Shown: one piece after another, positions 35,225 to 44,733 of the stretch
Layout: each line of letters opens with the position of its first letter
Position numbering within the stretch: the stretch's first letter is position 1
Origin: Fervidicella metallireducens AeB
GTDB lineage: Bacteria; Bacillota; Clostridia; Clostridiales; Caloramatoraceae
Reading direction: 5' to 3'
DNA: 64,000 bases
Assembly: GCF_000601455.1 (NCBI RefSeq)
Contig: NZ_AZQP01000004.1
Coordinates: forward strand, 49,126 to 113,125
Position numbers and translations under genes: made by a program
The notes under the pieces: generated by a model
The model's database searches: none
What the model was told of the DNA's origin: nothing
Seen by the model: only the letters and a program-made list of their open reading frames with translations

Positions 35225-36985
35225 ATGAAAAAGATGATGTCAGGTAATGAAGCCATTGCCAGGGGAGCCTATGAAGCTGGCTGTACTGTGGCAGCTGCTT
35301 ATCCAGGAACACCAAGCACAGAGATACTGGAAAACATTGCAACCTACAAAGGAATCTATTCAGAATGGGCACCAAATGAAAAGGTAGCAATGGAGGTTGC
35401 ATGTGGCGCATCTATTGCAGGTTCAAGGTCACTTTGTGCAATGAAACATGTTGGAGTTAACGTTGCAGCAGATCCACTGTTTACAATTGCCTACGAGGGT
35501 GTTAATGGGGGACTTATTATGGTTTCGGCAGATGACCCAGGAATGCACAGCTCACAAAACGAACAGGATAACAGATTATTTGCACCCCATGCAAAGGTTG
35601 CAATGATTGAGCCTTCAGACAGTCAAGAGGCAAAAGACTTTATAAAGGCTGCCTTTGAAATCAGTGAAAAATTTGACACAGCGATTCTTTTCAGGGTTAC
35701 AACAAGAATATGTCATAGCAAGGGCCTTGTTGAGCTTAATGAAAGGGAGGAAGTTGGTGTTAAGGAATATAAAAAGGATGTAAAAAAATATGTAATGATA
35801 CCTGGACATGCAAGGATAAAACATTATGAAGTAGAAGAAAGACTTGCAAAACTCCAGGAATATTCAAATAACTGTCCATTAAACAGAATTGAATGGGGAG
35901 ATAAGAAAATAGGTATTATAACAAGTGGTATATCCTATCAATATGCAAAGGAAGTGTTTGGAGACAAGGCTTCATATTTAAAAATAGGATTGTCCTATCC
36001 ACTTCCAGACAAGATGATAAAGAAATTTGCAAAGACAGTTGATAAAGTATATGTTATTGAAGAAAACGAGCCATACTTAGAAAATTTCGTTAAGGCGCTT
36101 GGAATAGAATGTATTGGAAAAGAGTTTATTCCTGTCTGCGGTGAGTTAAATCCAGATATAATAAGAAGGGCTCTTACAAAGACAGAGGAAAAGAAATTAT
36201 ATTCAATAGATGTAAAGGTACCTTCAAGACCACCTGTGCTTTGCCCAGGATGCCCACATAGAGGAATTTTCTATGCAGTTAGTAAATATAAGGATGTTAT
36301 TGCAACAAGCGATATAGGCTGCTACACACTTGGAATGATGGAGCCTTTAAATGTTGCAGATACAGTTATTTGTATGGGGGCAGGTTTCTCAGCAGGTATA
36401 GGATTCCAGAAGGCTGCAATGATGGGAGGAAGAAAGGATAAGATATTTGGATTTATGGGTGACTCAACCTTCTTCCATTCAGGTATAACAGGACTTATTG
36501 ATGCTGTTTACAACAATAGCCCAATGGTGGCTGTAATATTAGATAACAGCATAACTGCAATGACTGGTCACCAGGAAAACCCAGGAACAGGAAAAACCCT
36601 CATGGGAGAAGTTGCACAGGTTGTTGACATCGAAAAAATAGTTAAAGCAGTTGGTATAAAGGAAGAAAACATAAGGATAGTTGATCCATATAATCTTGAG
36701 CAGACAGAAAAGGCAGTAAAAGAAGCACATGAAGCAACTGAGCCCTTTGTAATAATTACAAAACAACCATGTGCTCTGATAAAGGAAGTTCTTAAAAAGA
36801 GAGCAGGACTACACTGCAAAATAGATCAGGATAAATGTAAAAAATGCAAAGCTTGTATAAGAACTGGATGTCCTGCAATAGCATACAAAAATGGTCAGGT
36901 TGTTATTGAAAAGAGCATGTGTAACGGATGTACATTATGCAAGCAGGTATGTAAGTTCGATGCAATAGAAAGGGTTGGTGAATAA
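35225..36985 (+). CDS. iorA: Indolepyruvate ferredoxin oxidoreductase, alpha subunit
   Basis: A 586-residue IorA, decarboxylating aryl- or other 2-keto acids to acyl-CoA with reduction of ferredoxin. The N-terminal pyrimidine-binding part has MSGNEAIARGAYEAGC and AYPGTPSTEILE; the thiamine-diphosphate site is GDSTFFHSG...VILDNSITAMTGHQ; and two 4Fe-4S clusters lie at the C-terminus (CKKCKACIRTGC and CNGCTLCKQVC, each with a final Cys-Pro or Cys-Lys). ATG 35225 follows AAGGGGG. The iorB start overlaps closely downstream. Full family length. Confidence 0.97.
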   Translation: MKKMMSGNEAIARGAYEAGCTVAAAYPGTPSTEILENIATYKGIYSEWAPNEKVAMEVACGASIAGSRSLCAMKHVGVNVAADPLFTIAYEGVNGGLIMVSADDPGMHSSQNEQDNRLFAPHAKVAMIEPSDSQEAKDFIKAAFEISEKFDTAILFRVTTRICHSKGLVELNEREEVGVKEYKKDVKKYVMIPGHARIKHYEVEERLAKLQEYSNNCPLNRIEWGDKKIGIITSGISYQYAKEVFGDKASYLKIGLSYPLPDKMIKKFAKTVDKVYVIEENEPYLENFVKALGIECIGKEFIPVCGELNPDIIRRALTKTEEKKLYSIDVKVPSRPPVLCPGCPHRGIFYAVSKYKDVIATSDIGCYTLGMMEPLNVADTVICMGAGFSAGIGFQKAAMMGGRKDKIFGFMGDSTFFHSGITGLIDAVYNNSPMVAVILDNSITAMTGHQENPGTGKTLMGEVAQVVDIEKIVKAVGIKEENIRIVDPYNLEQTEKAVKEAHEATEPFVIITKQPCALIKEVLKKRAGLHCKIDQDKCKKCKACIRTGCPAIAYKNGQVVIEKSMCNGCTLCKQVCKFDAIERVGE

Positions 36986-36986
36986 T

Positions 36987-37556
36987 ATGACTAAGAGTAT
37001 TTTATTCGTTGGTGTTGGTGGACAGGGTATAATACTTGCATCAAAAATTCTAACAGAGGGTCTTGTAAAATTTGGTTATGATGTAAAAATGTCAGAGGTT
37101 CACGGAATGGCTCAAAGAGGTGGAAGTGTTACAACCCAGGTTAGATTTGGAGAAAAGGTTTATTCACCACTTATAGGCTACGGTGAGGCTGATGTACTTG
37201 TTGCCTTTGAAAAGGTTGAGGCTGCAAGATGGACGAACTATCTTAAGGAAGGCGGCACAATGGTTATAAACGATTATGAAATTTATTCCCTTCCTGTACT
37301 AATTGGAAAAGAGGAATATCCACAGGATGTAATTGAAAAAATAAGCGATAAAATAGAGCATGTGAAGGTTTTTAAGGCAGCAGAAATAGCAGAAAGTCTT
37401 GGAAATATAAAGGTTCAAAACATTGTTCTCCTTGGTGCCCTTATAAAAGCCCTTGGACTTGAAAATCTTGATTGGGCATCAGTTATAAAGGATGTTTTAC
37501 CTGAAAAAATGCACGAAATTAACATAAAAGCTATAGAAGCAGGAATGAACATATAA
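36987..37556 (+). CDS. iorB: Indolepyruvate ferredoxin oxidoreductase, beta subunit
   Basis: A 189-residue gamma-domain type subunit partnering IorA. Motifs are FVGVGGQGIILASKIL, the MSEVHGMAQRGGSVTTQVRFG block and GYGEADVLVAFEKVEAAR, all typical of keto-acid oxidoreductase gamma domains. ATG 36987 begins one base after the iorA stop; GTG 36975 is inside iorA and less likely. Together with ptb upstream the operon points to amino-acid fermentation with substrate-level phosphorylation, completed by an acyl kinase encoded elsewhere. Confidence 0.96.
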   Translation: MTKSILFVGVGGQGIILASKILTEGLVKFGYDVKMSEVHGMAQRGGSVTTQVRFGEKVYSPLIGYGEADVLVAFEKVEAARWTNYLKEGGTMVINDYEIYSLPVLIGKEEYPQDVIEKISDKIEHVKVFKAAEIAESLGNIKVQNIVLLGALIKALGLENLDWASVIKDVLPEKMHEINIKAIEAGMNI

Positions 37557-37560
37557 AAAA

Positions 37561-37590
37561 GAAGCAGCCTCGGCTGCTTCTAATTTTTTA
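37561..37590 (+). terminator. Terminator of ptb-iorAB operon
   Basis: Perfect arms GAAGCAGCC (37561-37569) and GGCTGCTTC (37572-37580) with a 2-nt (effectively 4-nt) loop, then TAATTTTTT. Confidence 0.85.
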
Positions 37591-37666
37591 TATACATTTT
37601 TGTGAGGAGAAAGTTCAAAAACATCATTAAAAATTGCAGAAGATACTGCTTAAATTTTACTTAAAA

Positions 37667-38395
37667 TCAGATGCCACAATGTCCTTTGAAAGGCTTATTT
37701 GATTTTGGAAAAATCTCCTTCAGGGCTTCAGACTGTGATTTTGTAATTATACCCTTTTCCACCATTTCACTTAAAATATTCTGTTTTTTAAATTCCTTTG
37801 ATTTAAAATATTTTTCTCTTTCTTCCTTAGTCATATTTTTAATTTTTTCATGTTCAGCCTGTTTTTCCTGATGTCTCTGCTCCATGTAAGATAATATCTG
37901 ATTTTTCTGTTCCTTTGTTATGGTTCCCTTTTCAACAAGGGTATCTAACTGCTTGTTAAGCATATCTAATCTTTCTTTTCTTTTTGCTTCCTTCAAGGAA
38001 TGAAGTCTATCTTTTATAGCATCCGCCTTGGATTTACTGATCAGGCCTTTGTTAACCATATCAGTGAAAATATCGATTTTAGTGCCATCTTTACCTTCCT
38101 TGAAATTTTGCTTCTTTTCCTGTTTCTTTGCATCTAGGTAGGCTGTAATTTTGTTCATATCCTCCTGTGTTATGGTTCCCTCCTTAACCAGTTGAGAAAG
38201 AACATTCTTTAAATCTTCATGCTTATTAATTTTTTTACCTTGTTTATTGAGGTCAAATTTTTTCTCAGTCTTAAATTTTTTGCCATTTTCCTTTGGTGAT
38301 TTTTCAGTTGCAAGAGCTGAAACTCCAGTTGTAAGAATTACAGCCCCAAGCAAAAAGCCAGAGGTAATCATCATGAGCCTTTTACTTTTTAACAT
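37667..38395 (-). CDS. Secreted four-repeat helical protein (DUF2680-like)
   Basis: A 242-residue exported protein. A signal peptide is clear (KSKRLMM, then ITSGFLLGAVILTTGVSALA, likely cleaved after ALA). The mature part is very lysine- and glutamate-rich with four repeats of a helical hairpin, each with L..LV.KG.I(T/S)...: VLSQLVKEGTITQEDMNKI, DMVNKGLISKSKADAI, DTLVEKGTITKEQKNQI and EMVEKGIITKSQSEAL. This resembles DUF2680-type proteins, whose function is unknown. ATG 38395 follows GAAGGGAGTG; an upstream ATG at 38428 precedes that site. It is convergent with the ptb-ior operon. Confidence 0.8.
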   Translation of the reverse strand: MLKSKRLMMITSGFLLGAVILTTGVSALATEKSPKENGKKFKTEKKFDLNKQGKKINKHEDLKNVLSQLVKEGTITQEDMNKITAYLDAKKQEKKQNFKEGKDGTKIDIFTDMVNKGLISKSKADAIKDRLHSLKEAKRKERLDMLNKQLDTLVEKGTITKEQKNQILSYMEQRHQEKQAEHEKIKNMTKEEREKYFKSKEFKKQNILSEMVEKGIITKSQSEALKEIFPKSNKPFKGHCGI

Positions 38396-38582
38396 ATAAA
38401 CACTCCCTTCAGTTAAGTTTATAACCATATTATCAACAACTTATGTGTTGTTTTTGTGCAGAAAATGTTAAAAAAATGTAACAAAGCAGATAAAGTCAAT
38501 AGGCAAAACAAAAGGAATATTATATTGTATAAAAATAAAAATTAATATATAATTTTTCCAATAAGTTTTAGGAGTGGTGACT

Positions 38583-39259
38583 TTGGATTTTGATTTGTTA
38601 CTTCAAGTAGCTTTAAAACTGTTTATGGCCTTCCTCCTTGGTGGATTGGTTGGATATGAAAGGGAATATCACAGCAGACCTGCAGGACTTAGAACTCACA
38701 TACTGGTTTGTATGGGTTCTGCCCTTGTTCAGATAACTGCCCTTGATTTTTACCTGAAAAATAAGGGTACCTTTGCTACGGATCCTATGAGGCTTGGTGC
38801 CAGGTAATCAGCGGAATAGGTTTTTTAGGCGCTGGAACCATTTTAAAGGAGGGGGCAAATATAAAGGGCTTAACAACAGCAGCAGGAATCTGGACAGTTG
38901 CTTGTATCGGTCTTGCAGTAGGTTCAGGGCTTTACATGGAAGCAATAATGGCAACCTTATTTGTGTTTTTAGCACTTAGAGGTGTTAAAAAATTTGAAAG
39001 AAAAACTTCCTATGAAAAAAAGTGTAAGCAATTAAAGGTTGTAATAAAGGATAGCCCAGGAAAACTCGGTGAAATAGGAGGGGTTTTAGGACAGCTTGGA
39101 ATTCAGATAAATGGAGTTGAAATGCACCCTATAAATGAAGAATATGTTGAGATAGATTTAATGATAAAGGGATTATTTACAGTTAAAAATGAAGCTGTAT
39201 TAGAAAAGATAATATCAATTAAAGAGGTAAAAGAGGCAAATATTTTAAATTATGAATGA
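38583..39259 (+). pseudogene. MgtC/SapB family protein, frameshifted
   Basis: An MgtC-type membrane protein broken by one missing base. The first frame runs FMAFLLGGLVGYEREYHSRP to DPMRLGAR and stops at 38806; adding one C in the GCC at about 38802-38804 restores GAQVISGIGFLGAGTILKEG, the invariant MgtC block, and continues to the C-terminal ACT-like domain (LKVVIKDSPGKLGEIGGVLG...). The restored product is about 225 residues with four to five hydrophobic segments. No ATG is well placed; TTG 38583, eight bases after AGGAG, is the best start. A sequencing deletion in a C run is likely; otherwise a pseudogene. Confidence 0.85.
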
Positions 39260-39307
39260 AAAAAATGTGCTATAATATTCCTATAATTTATGGGAGGTAT
39301 TTGATAC

Positions 39308-40147
39308 ATGGAGTTTTTTACAAAGGTTGATGGAATATATAAGGACACTGCTAAAAAATATAAAAAACTAGGAGAAGGAGAAAAAATATCCTGCCAATTA
39401 GAATACAATGGAATTAATTTCAGGGAAATAGTATACAATAAAAAATTCCTCGGTAAGACAAAAGAAGAGGTATCTGGATTGGTATTTGTAACAAATGAAG
39501 GGGCTGTCATCTCAGACAGGACAACCTTAAGGGAAATTAACGATTTAGCATATAGATTAGAAAAATTTTTTGATGAATCCTACTCAGGCAGCATTTCAAG
39601 GCTTATAACTCCAGAAAGGGACATAAAAAGAGAAGAAGAGGAGTTTAAACAGATGGTGGAGGCCTTAAATTACCTTAAGGATAAGGGTGAGAGAGGGGCA
39701 GAGGTTATTAAAGATATAATTACAAAGCTTCCTGAATTTAAAAGGGAAACCAACAGTATTTTAATGGAGTTAAATAACAAAATAAAAAATTATCATGATA
39801 TGAATATACCATTAAATCAGAATACACTTGAAGGGCTAAAGGATGATTATAAAAAACTTTTATTAAAGAATTTAGAAAGAATAAGGCTAATAAACAAAGG
39901 AAGAAGATATTATGATGATATACAAAGCCAGGCTTCAAAGCTTAAAAAAAATATAAAATTGAAGGTTTTAAGTGTAAGTCTGACTACAAGTTTAACAAGG
40001 CTTGAATTTGGAATAATGAATTTAAAAAGAATATTGATGGTTTATGAAAGTGTTATAGATTTAAATGAAAATCAATATTTAGCATTTATTGAAAAGGCAG
40101 AAAAACAGAACATAGAAGAAAGATATAATAGGATAAGAATAAAATAA
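39308..40147 (+). CDS. Uncharacterised coiled-coil-rich protein
   Basis: I do not recognise this 279-residue protein. It has no signal peptide or membrane segment. The N-terminal 95 residues look globular (MEFFTKVDGIYKDTAKKYKK, then FLGKTKEEVSGLVFVTNEG); the rest is highly charged and helical, with probable coiled coils around 110-150 and 165-230, including KKNIKLKVLSVSLTTSLTRL. The start has GGGAGG well placed. A terminator follows immediately. It may be transcribed with the MgtC-type gene 48 bases upstream. No functional guess is justified. Confidence 0.7.
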   Translation: MEFFTKVDGIYKDTAKKYKKLGEGEKISCQLEYNGINFREIVYNKKFLGKTKEEVSGLVFVTNEGAVISDRTTLREINDLAYRLEKFFDESYSGSISRLITPERDIKREEEEFKQMVEALNYLKDKGERGAEVIKDIITKLPEFKRETNSILMELNNKIKNYHDMNIPLNQNTLEGLKDDYKKLLLKNLERIRLINKGRRYYDDIQSQASKLKKNIKLKVLSVSLTTSLTRLEFGIMNLKRILMVYESVIDLNENQYLAFIEKAEKQNIEERYNRIRIK

Positions 40148-40150
40148 TGA

Positions 40151-40176
40151 TACCTCCCAGACAAGGGAGGTTTAAA
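40151..40176 (+). terminator. Terminator after coiled-coil gene
   Basis: ACCTCCC (40152-40158) pairs with GGGAGGT (40165-40171) around a 6-nt loop, followed by TTAAATTT. Confidence 0.75.
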
Positions 40177-40288
40177 TTTATGTAACTAAAAGTCCATCTG
40201 ATTTTTTATTTGAAGCATAAGTTAAGTTCTGCTATTATATAAATAAATTAAATCAAATTTAATATATTTATTTCAGGGGGATGAAAAA

Positions 40289-42250
40289 TTGAGAAGATTT
40301 TTAAGAATGCTCAGCCTGTTTGTTGTTGTTGTCTTGATTTTTTCCTTTTCCGGCCCTTTAGCAAAGTCAAATCAAAAAGGAAAATCCTTGACAATTCTTT
40401 TCACCCATGACCTGCATGATCATTTCCTTCCCTTCAACCTTCTCAATCAGGGACAGATAATTAATGTTGGGGGTTATCCAAGACTTCAAAGTGCAATTGA
40501 TGCAGAAAGAAAAATTGATAAGGATTTGCTATTAGTTGATGCAGGGGATTTTTCCATGGGAACTTTGTTCCAGACGATATTCAGCAGCGATGCACCCCAG
40601 CTGAGAATTTTAGGGGAAATGGGATATGATGTTGTAACACTTGGAAATCATGAATTTGATTTTAGAGCAGATGGATTGGCAGAGAGTTTAAAAAACGCAA
40701 AAAGAAGTACGGGAAGACTTCCACAAATAGTTTCTTCAAATATTACATTTCCAAAGGATAAAAATGGCTACATCAGTGAATCATTGGTGAATTTAAAAAA
40801 ATCAATGGAGGAATACGGGGTTAAGGAGTATACAATACTAGAGAAGAATGGAGTAAAGATAGGTATTTTTGGACTTATTGGAAAAGACTCTGCAGATTGT
40901 GCTCCTATGGCAGGAGTAGAATTTGAAGATGTCCAAGAGAGAGCCAAGAGTATGGTAAAAACATTAAAAGAGAAGGAGAAGGTAGAATTAATAATCTGTC
41001 TATCTCACTCAGGCACATCAAATAAAAAATCCGAATCAGAGGACGAAATACTTGCCAGAAAAGTTCCTGGTATAGACATAATAATAAGTGGTCACACCCA
41101 TACCAAACTGGAAAAACCAATTGTCGTTGGGAAAACAATAATAGCGTCATGTGGAGAATACAGTGAAAATCTTGGAGTAATTCGTTTAAGTCAGACTGAA
41201 AAGAAAGAATGGAATTTAGATGATTATAGATTGAGACAGATTGATGAAACCTTATCAGAGAATCAGCACATATCAGAAATGGTTAATAGCTACAAAGAGA
41301 TTGTTCAAAAAAAATATCTGGATAATTTTAATATGGGCTTTGATGAAATTCTTGCCTACTCATCCTTTAATTTTACCCCAATATCTGAGATTGGGCTGAA
41401 ACACCAGGAGGAACCATTAGGAAACCTTATCAGTGATGCTTATATATATGCTGTAGAAAAGGCAGAGGGTACAGAATATGAACCAGTAACAGCAGCCATT
41501 GTCCCATGCGGGACAGTTAGAAATTCTTTCGTTAAAGGGCAGATTTCAGTTTCAGATGCCTTCAATACCTGCTCCCTCGGAATTGGTAAAGACAAAATAC
41601 CCGGCTATCCCTTGGTTTCTGTTTATTTAACAGGCAAAGAACTTAAAACAGCCTGTGAAGTTGATGCTTCAATTACACCTTTAATGCCATCTGCACAGCT
41701 TTATATGTCAGGTTTAAGTTATACTTTTAATCCAAAAAGATTTATTTTTAATAAAGTTACAGATGCGGTAATAAAGAAAAAAGATGGATCAGTGGAACAA
41801 ATCGATGATGAAAAACTTTATCGAGTTGTTGCAAATTTATATTCTGGGCAAATGTTATCTGTCGTTGGTGAAAAATCTAAAGGAATATTATCGATAATAC
41901 CGAAAACAAAGGAAGGTAAGGCTGTTATAGATTTTGAAAAACAGATAATTTATGACAAAGGCAGTGGAAAACCAATTGAATTGAAGGAATGGCTAGCCGT
42001 TGCAGAATATTTAAAATCCTTTGAAAAGAAAAATGGAATATCTCAAATACCAGAATATTATAATGGAACCCAGGGAAGAAAGGTAATTAATAACAACAGC
42101 AATATATTTTCACTGCTCAGCAAACCAAACAAAATAACTTTAACTGCCTTAGCAGTTTTGTTGATAATTCTATTTATTTTAATATTTGTAATATCAATGA
42201 TAATAAAAAGAAAGAAACACAAGGAACGTGTAAATTCTATAAAAGGTTAA
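40289..42250 (+). CDS. Membrane-anchored 5'-nucleotidase / UshA-like phosphoesterase
   Basis: A 653-residue exported enzyme. A signal peptide (LRMLSLFVVVVLIFSFSGPLA) precedes a calcineurin-like domain: FTHDLHDHF, DAGDFSMG, TLGNHEFDF, ICLSHSG and ISGHTHTKL supply the two-metal site. The 5'-nucleotidase C-terminal substrate domain follows (EPLGNLISDAYIYAVEKAEG, IVPCGTVRNSF). One C-terminal membrane helix (about 615-640, LTALAVLLIILFILIFVISM) then a basic tail anchors it. The HDLHDH in place of the usual HTNDLHG is slightly unusual. The start is TTG 40289, eight bases after AGGGGG. Likely function: nucleotide salvage or phosphate release at the cell surface. Confidence 0.9.
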   Translation: MRRFLRMLSLFVVVVLIFSFSGPLAKSNQKGKSLTILFTHDLHDHFLPFNLLNQGQIINVGGYPRLQSAIDAERKIDKDLLLVDAGDFSMGTLFQTIFSSDAPQLRILGEMGYDVVTLGNHEFDFRADGLAESLKNAKRSTGRLPQIVSSNITFPKDKNGYISESLVNLKKSMEEYGVKEYTILEKNGVKIGIFGLIGKDSADCAPMAGVEFEDVQERAKSMVKTLKEKEKVELIICLSHSGTSNKKSESEDEILARKVPGIDIIISGHTHTKLEKPIVVGKTIIASCGEYSENLGVIRLSQTEKKEWNLDDYRLRQIDETLSENQHISEMVNSYKEIVQKKYLDNFNMGFDEILAYSSFNFTPISEIGLKHQEEPLGNLISDAYIYAVEKAEGTEYEPVTAAIVPCGTVRNSFVKGQISVSDAFNTCSLGIGKDKIPGYPLVSVYLTGKELKTACEVDASITPLMPSAQLYMSGLSYTFNPKRFIFNKVTDAVIKKKDGSVEQIDDEKLYRVVANLYSGQMLSVVGEKSKGILSIIPKTKEGKAVIDFEKQIIYDKGSGKPIELKEWLAVAEYLKSFEKKNGISQIPEYYNGTQGRKVINNNSNIFSLLSKPNKITLTALAVLLIILFILIFVISMIIKRKKHKERVNSIKG

Positions 42251-42290
42251 AAAACCCCCCTTCAAGGTGAACTTTGAAGGGGGGTTTTTT
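42249..42290. terminator. Strong bidirectional terminator
   Basis: Perfect arms CCCCCCTTCAA (42255-42265) and TTGAAGGGGGG (42274-42284), flanked by AAAAAA and TTTTTT. Confidence 0.93.
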
Positions 42291-42312
42291 CACAAAAAAT
42301 TAAGGTTTTTTC

Positions 42313-42335
42313 GGGGACAGTAAGTAACTGTCCCC
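42313..42335. repeat. GGGACAGT-family palindrome
   Basis: GGGGACAGT-N5-ACTGTCCCC is a perfect 9-bp inverted repeat. It is followed by a second small hairpin GGGGC/GCCCC (42346-42361). It is the most complete copy of the GGGACAGT elements in the window. Confidence 0.7.
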
Positions 42336-42363
42336 TGTTGGGGAAGGGGCGGCTAAGCCCCAT

Positions 42364-43815
42364 TTATAAAACAACCTTTATTTTTTCAACACCAGGGTCC
42401 TCAGTTCCTTGAACGTAAAGACCAGCATCCTTAAGAGCCTGAACGTAATCAATTATTTCCTGAGTTATAATTTCCCCAGGGCAAACGATTGGAATGCCTG
42501 GAGGGTATGCAAGTAAAAACTCACCAGAAACCTTTCCAACACTCTCTGAAAGTGATACAGGAGTTTTTGTGCTGTTAAAGGCCTGTCTTGGAGTAATTGC
42601 TCTTTCAGGAATAGCAGGAATATCAAGAACATCACCCTTAACAGGTCTAGTTCCATAGTATTTATCGCTTATTTCCCTTAAGGCATTTAACAATGCATCC
42701 ATCTTTTCTTTAGTATCACCAAAGGAACCAACGCAAAGTATATTATAAAGGTCTGATAATTCAACCTGTATATGATATTCGTTTGCTAATATTTGGTCTA
42801 ACTCATATCCAGTTAATCCAAGTCCCTTAGCCGTAATTGTAATTTTAGTTGGATCAAAGGCATAAGCTCCTGGTCTGCCTATTACCTCATGACCAAAACA
42901 ATATAGACCTGGAATTTTATTAACTTCATTTCTTGTATATTCGGCAAGCTCAATAGCCATATCTAGCAATTCCTTACCTTTAGTTGCAATCTGCATTCTT
43001 GCAACATCAAGTGAAGCCATTAATGGATATGAAGGGCTTGTTGTTTGAAGAAGGTTCATAACCTGTTGAACTCTGTTAATATCAACTCTGCCAGCTCTAA
43101 CCTGAAGGAATGAGCTTTGTGTCATTGAACCAATAATTTTATGTGTGCTTTGTGCACAGATATCTGCTCCAGCCTGCATTGCAGACATTGGTAATTTTTC
43201 GTTAAATCCAAGATGGGGACCATGTGCCTCATCAACAATTAGAGGAATGTCATAGCTATGAACTATATCTGCTATTTTTTTAATGTTTGTTGCAACACCG
43301 TAGTATGTTGGGTTTATAACAAGTACTGCCTTTGCATCTGGGTGTTTCTTTAATGTAGCTTCAACAGTCTCAGGTGTTACACCATGTGCTATACCTATAT
43401 TTTTATCAACCTCAGGCTGCATAAAAACAGGCGTTGCACCACTTAAAATAATTCCAGCTGTTACGGATTTATGAACATTTCTAGGAACGATAATCTTATC
43501 TCCCTCACCAACAACGCTCATAATCATAGCCTGTATAGCACCACTTGTGCCATGAATAGAAATAAAAGCCATGTCTGAACCGTATGCATCAGCTGCAAGC
43601 TTCATAGCTTCTTTTATAGGGCCAGTTGGATGATGAAGACTGTCAACAAGTTTAAAAACCGTAACATCCATTGAAAGAATATTTGTTCCTACAAAGCTTT
43701 TAAACCTATCATCCATGCCGTCACCTTTTTTATGTCCTGGCACATGAAAAGGAATAGTTTCTCTGTTAACATATTCCATTAAAGATTCAAAAATTGGTGT
43801 TCTAGTTTGATCCAT
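42364..43815 (-). CDS. Orn/Lys/Arg decarboxylase (PLP, class I)
   Basis: A 483-residue PLP enzyme of the short Firmicute type (like B. subtilis SpeA). N-terminal PFHVPGHKKGDG, FISIHGTSGAIQAM, VDEAHGPHLGF (Asp binding the pyridine nitrogen) and the PLP lysine in STHKIIGSMTQSS are all present; the C-terminal domain has AYPPGIPIVCPGE. It should make a polyamine precursor (agmatine, cadaverine or putrescine); the substrate cannot be fixed, arginine being common for this group. Start uncertain: ATG 43815 fits family alignments, TTG 43824 has better spacing to AAGGTG, GTG 43836 is less likely. Confidence 0.9.
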   Translation of the reverse strand: MDQTRTPIFESLMEYVNRETIPFHVPGHKKGDGMDDRFKSFVGTNILSMDVTVFKLVDSLHHPTGPIKEAMKLAADAYGSDMAFISIHGTSGAIQAMIMSVVGEGDKIIVPRNVHKSVTAGIILSGATPVFMQPEVDKNIGIAHGVTPETVEATLKKHPDAKAVLVINPTYYGVATNIKKIADIVHSYDIPLIVDEAHGPHLGFNEKLPMSAMQAGADICAQSTHKIIGSMTQSSFLQVRAGRVDINRVQQVMNLLQTTSPSYPLMASLDVARMQIATKGKELLDMAIELAEYTRNEVNKIPGLYCFGHEVIGRPGAYAFDPTKITITAKGLGLTGYELDQILANEYHIQVELSDLYNILCVGSFGDTKEKMDALLNALREISDKYYGTRPVKGDVLDIPAIPERAITPRQAFNSTKTPVSLSESVGKVSGEFLLAYPPGIPIVCPGEIITQEIIDYVQALKDAGLYVQGTEDPGVEKIKVVL

Positions 43816-44047
43816 CTTGTACAATGTAATATACACCTTCTTCCTTCAGAATATATATGTTATAGCCCTTGAGACACAAGGGTTAGACCAGTTTTTACAA
43901 CCTAATTAATTATAGAATAAGACATTATAAAATGCAATGATTTTATTGCCAAAATCAAAATAAATTTTTTCGCAAAAATATGTTTAAAAAATTAAATTAT
44001 GGGAAAAACTTCATAAGGTAAATGTATATTTTGTAGGAGGGAAACTA

Positions 44048-44647
44048 ATGTTAAATACTCTACACGGAAACATGAGGGATTGTGCCTCAAAGGGAAATAA
44101 CCATAGATTAAGAAACTCAGGAAGAATACCAGCTGTTGTCTATGGACTTAACAATCCAAATCTGTTAGTTGAATTTGGTGAGCTGGAAGTACATGATGTC
44201 ATTAAAAAAACTGGTGAACATGGCATAGTAGAATTAGACCTAAATGGTGCAAAGGAAAAGGTTATGCTGAAGGAAGTTCAACGTCATCCAATTACAAAAG
44301 AAATAGTACATATGGATTTTCAAAGAATAAACTCTTCAGAAAAGGTACATGCAAAGGTTCCTATAGTTATAAAGGGGGAAGAGAGAATAAGTAAAAATGG
44401 AGCAATAGCTCAGATTCAAATCAACGAAGTAGAGGTTGAATGTACTCCTGATGCTCTTCCAAGATATTTTACGGCAGACCTGTCAAAGGTTCCAATTGGA
44501 GGTAGATTTACAGTAGGAGACCTTGAAGTTGCAGAGGAAATTTCAGTTCTTAACGACTACAATACAATAATTGCCTCAGTATCCTATATTAAGGAAAGAA
44601 AAGAAGAGGAAAATCCGGATAATGCTATGGCAATCCACCAAGATTAA
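44048..44647 (+). CDS. rplY: 50S ribosomal protein L25/general stress protein Ctc
   Basis: A 199-residue two-domain L25 (Ctc type). The N-terminal 5S-rRNA-binding domain has LRNSGRIPAVVYGLNNPNLL and MLKEVQRHPITKEIVHMDFQ; the C-terminal beta domain has VPIVIKGEERISKNGA and CTPDALPRYFTADLSKVPIG. It is slightly shorter than some Ctc proteins and ends in a short acidic tail. Start ATG 44048 follows TAGGAGGG. Transcribed divergently from the decarboxylase and alone, with its own terminator. Confidence 0.94.
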   Translation: MLNTLHGNMRDCASKGNNHRLRNSGRIPAVVYGLNNPNLLVEFGELEVHDVIKKTGEHGIVELDLNGAKEKVMLKEVQRHPITKEIVHMDFQRINSSEKVHAKVPIVIKGEERISKNGAIAQIQINEVEVECTPDALPRYFTADLSKVPIGGRFTVGDLEVAEEISVLNDYNTIIASVSYIKERKEEENPDNAMAIHQD

Positions 44648-44668
44648 GCCCTGTATGGGCTTTTTTTA
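44646..44668 (+). terminator. Terminator after L25 gene
   Basis: AAGCCC (44646-44651) pairs with GGGCTT (44657-44662), followed by seven T in all; it overlaps the stop codon region. Confidence 0.8.
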
Positions 44669-44733
44669 TCTTCCAAACAGGGCAATCATCTTGCAGGTTA
44701 AAATTCCATCTTGACAAGTTAAAAAATTATTTA

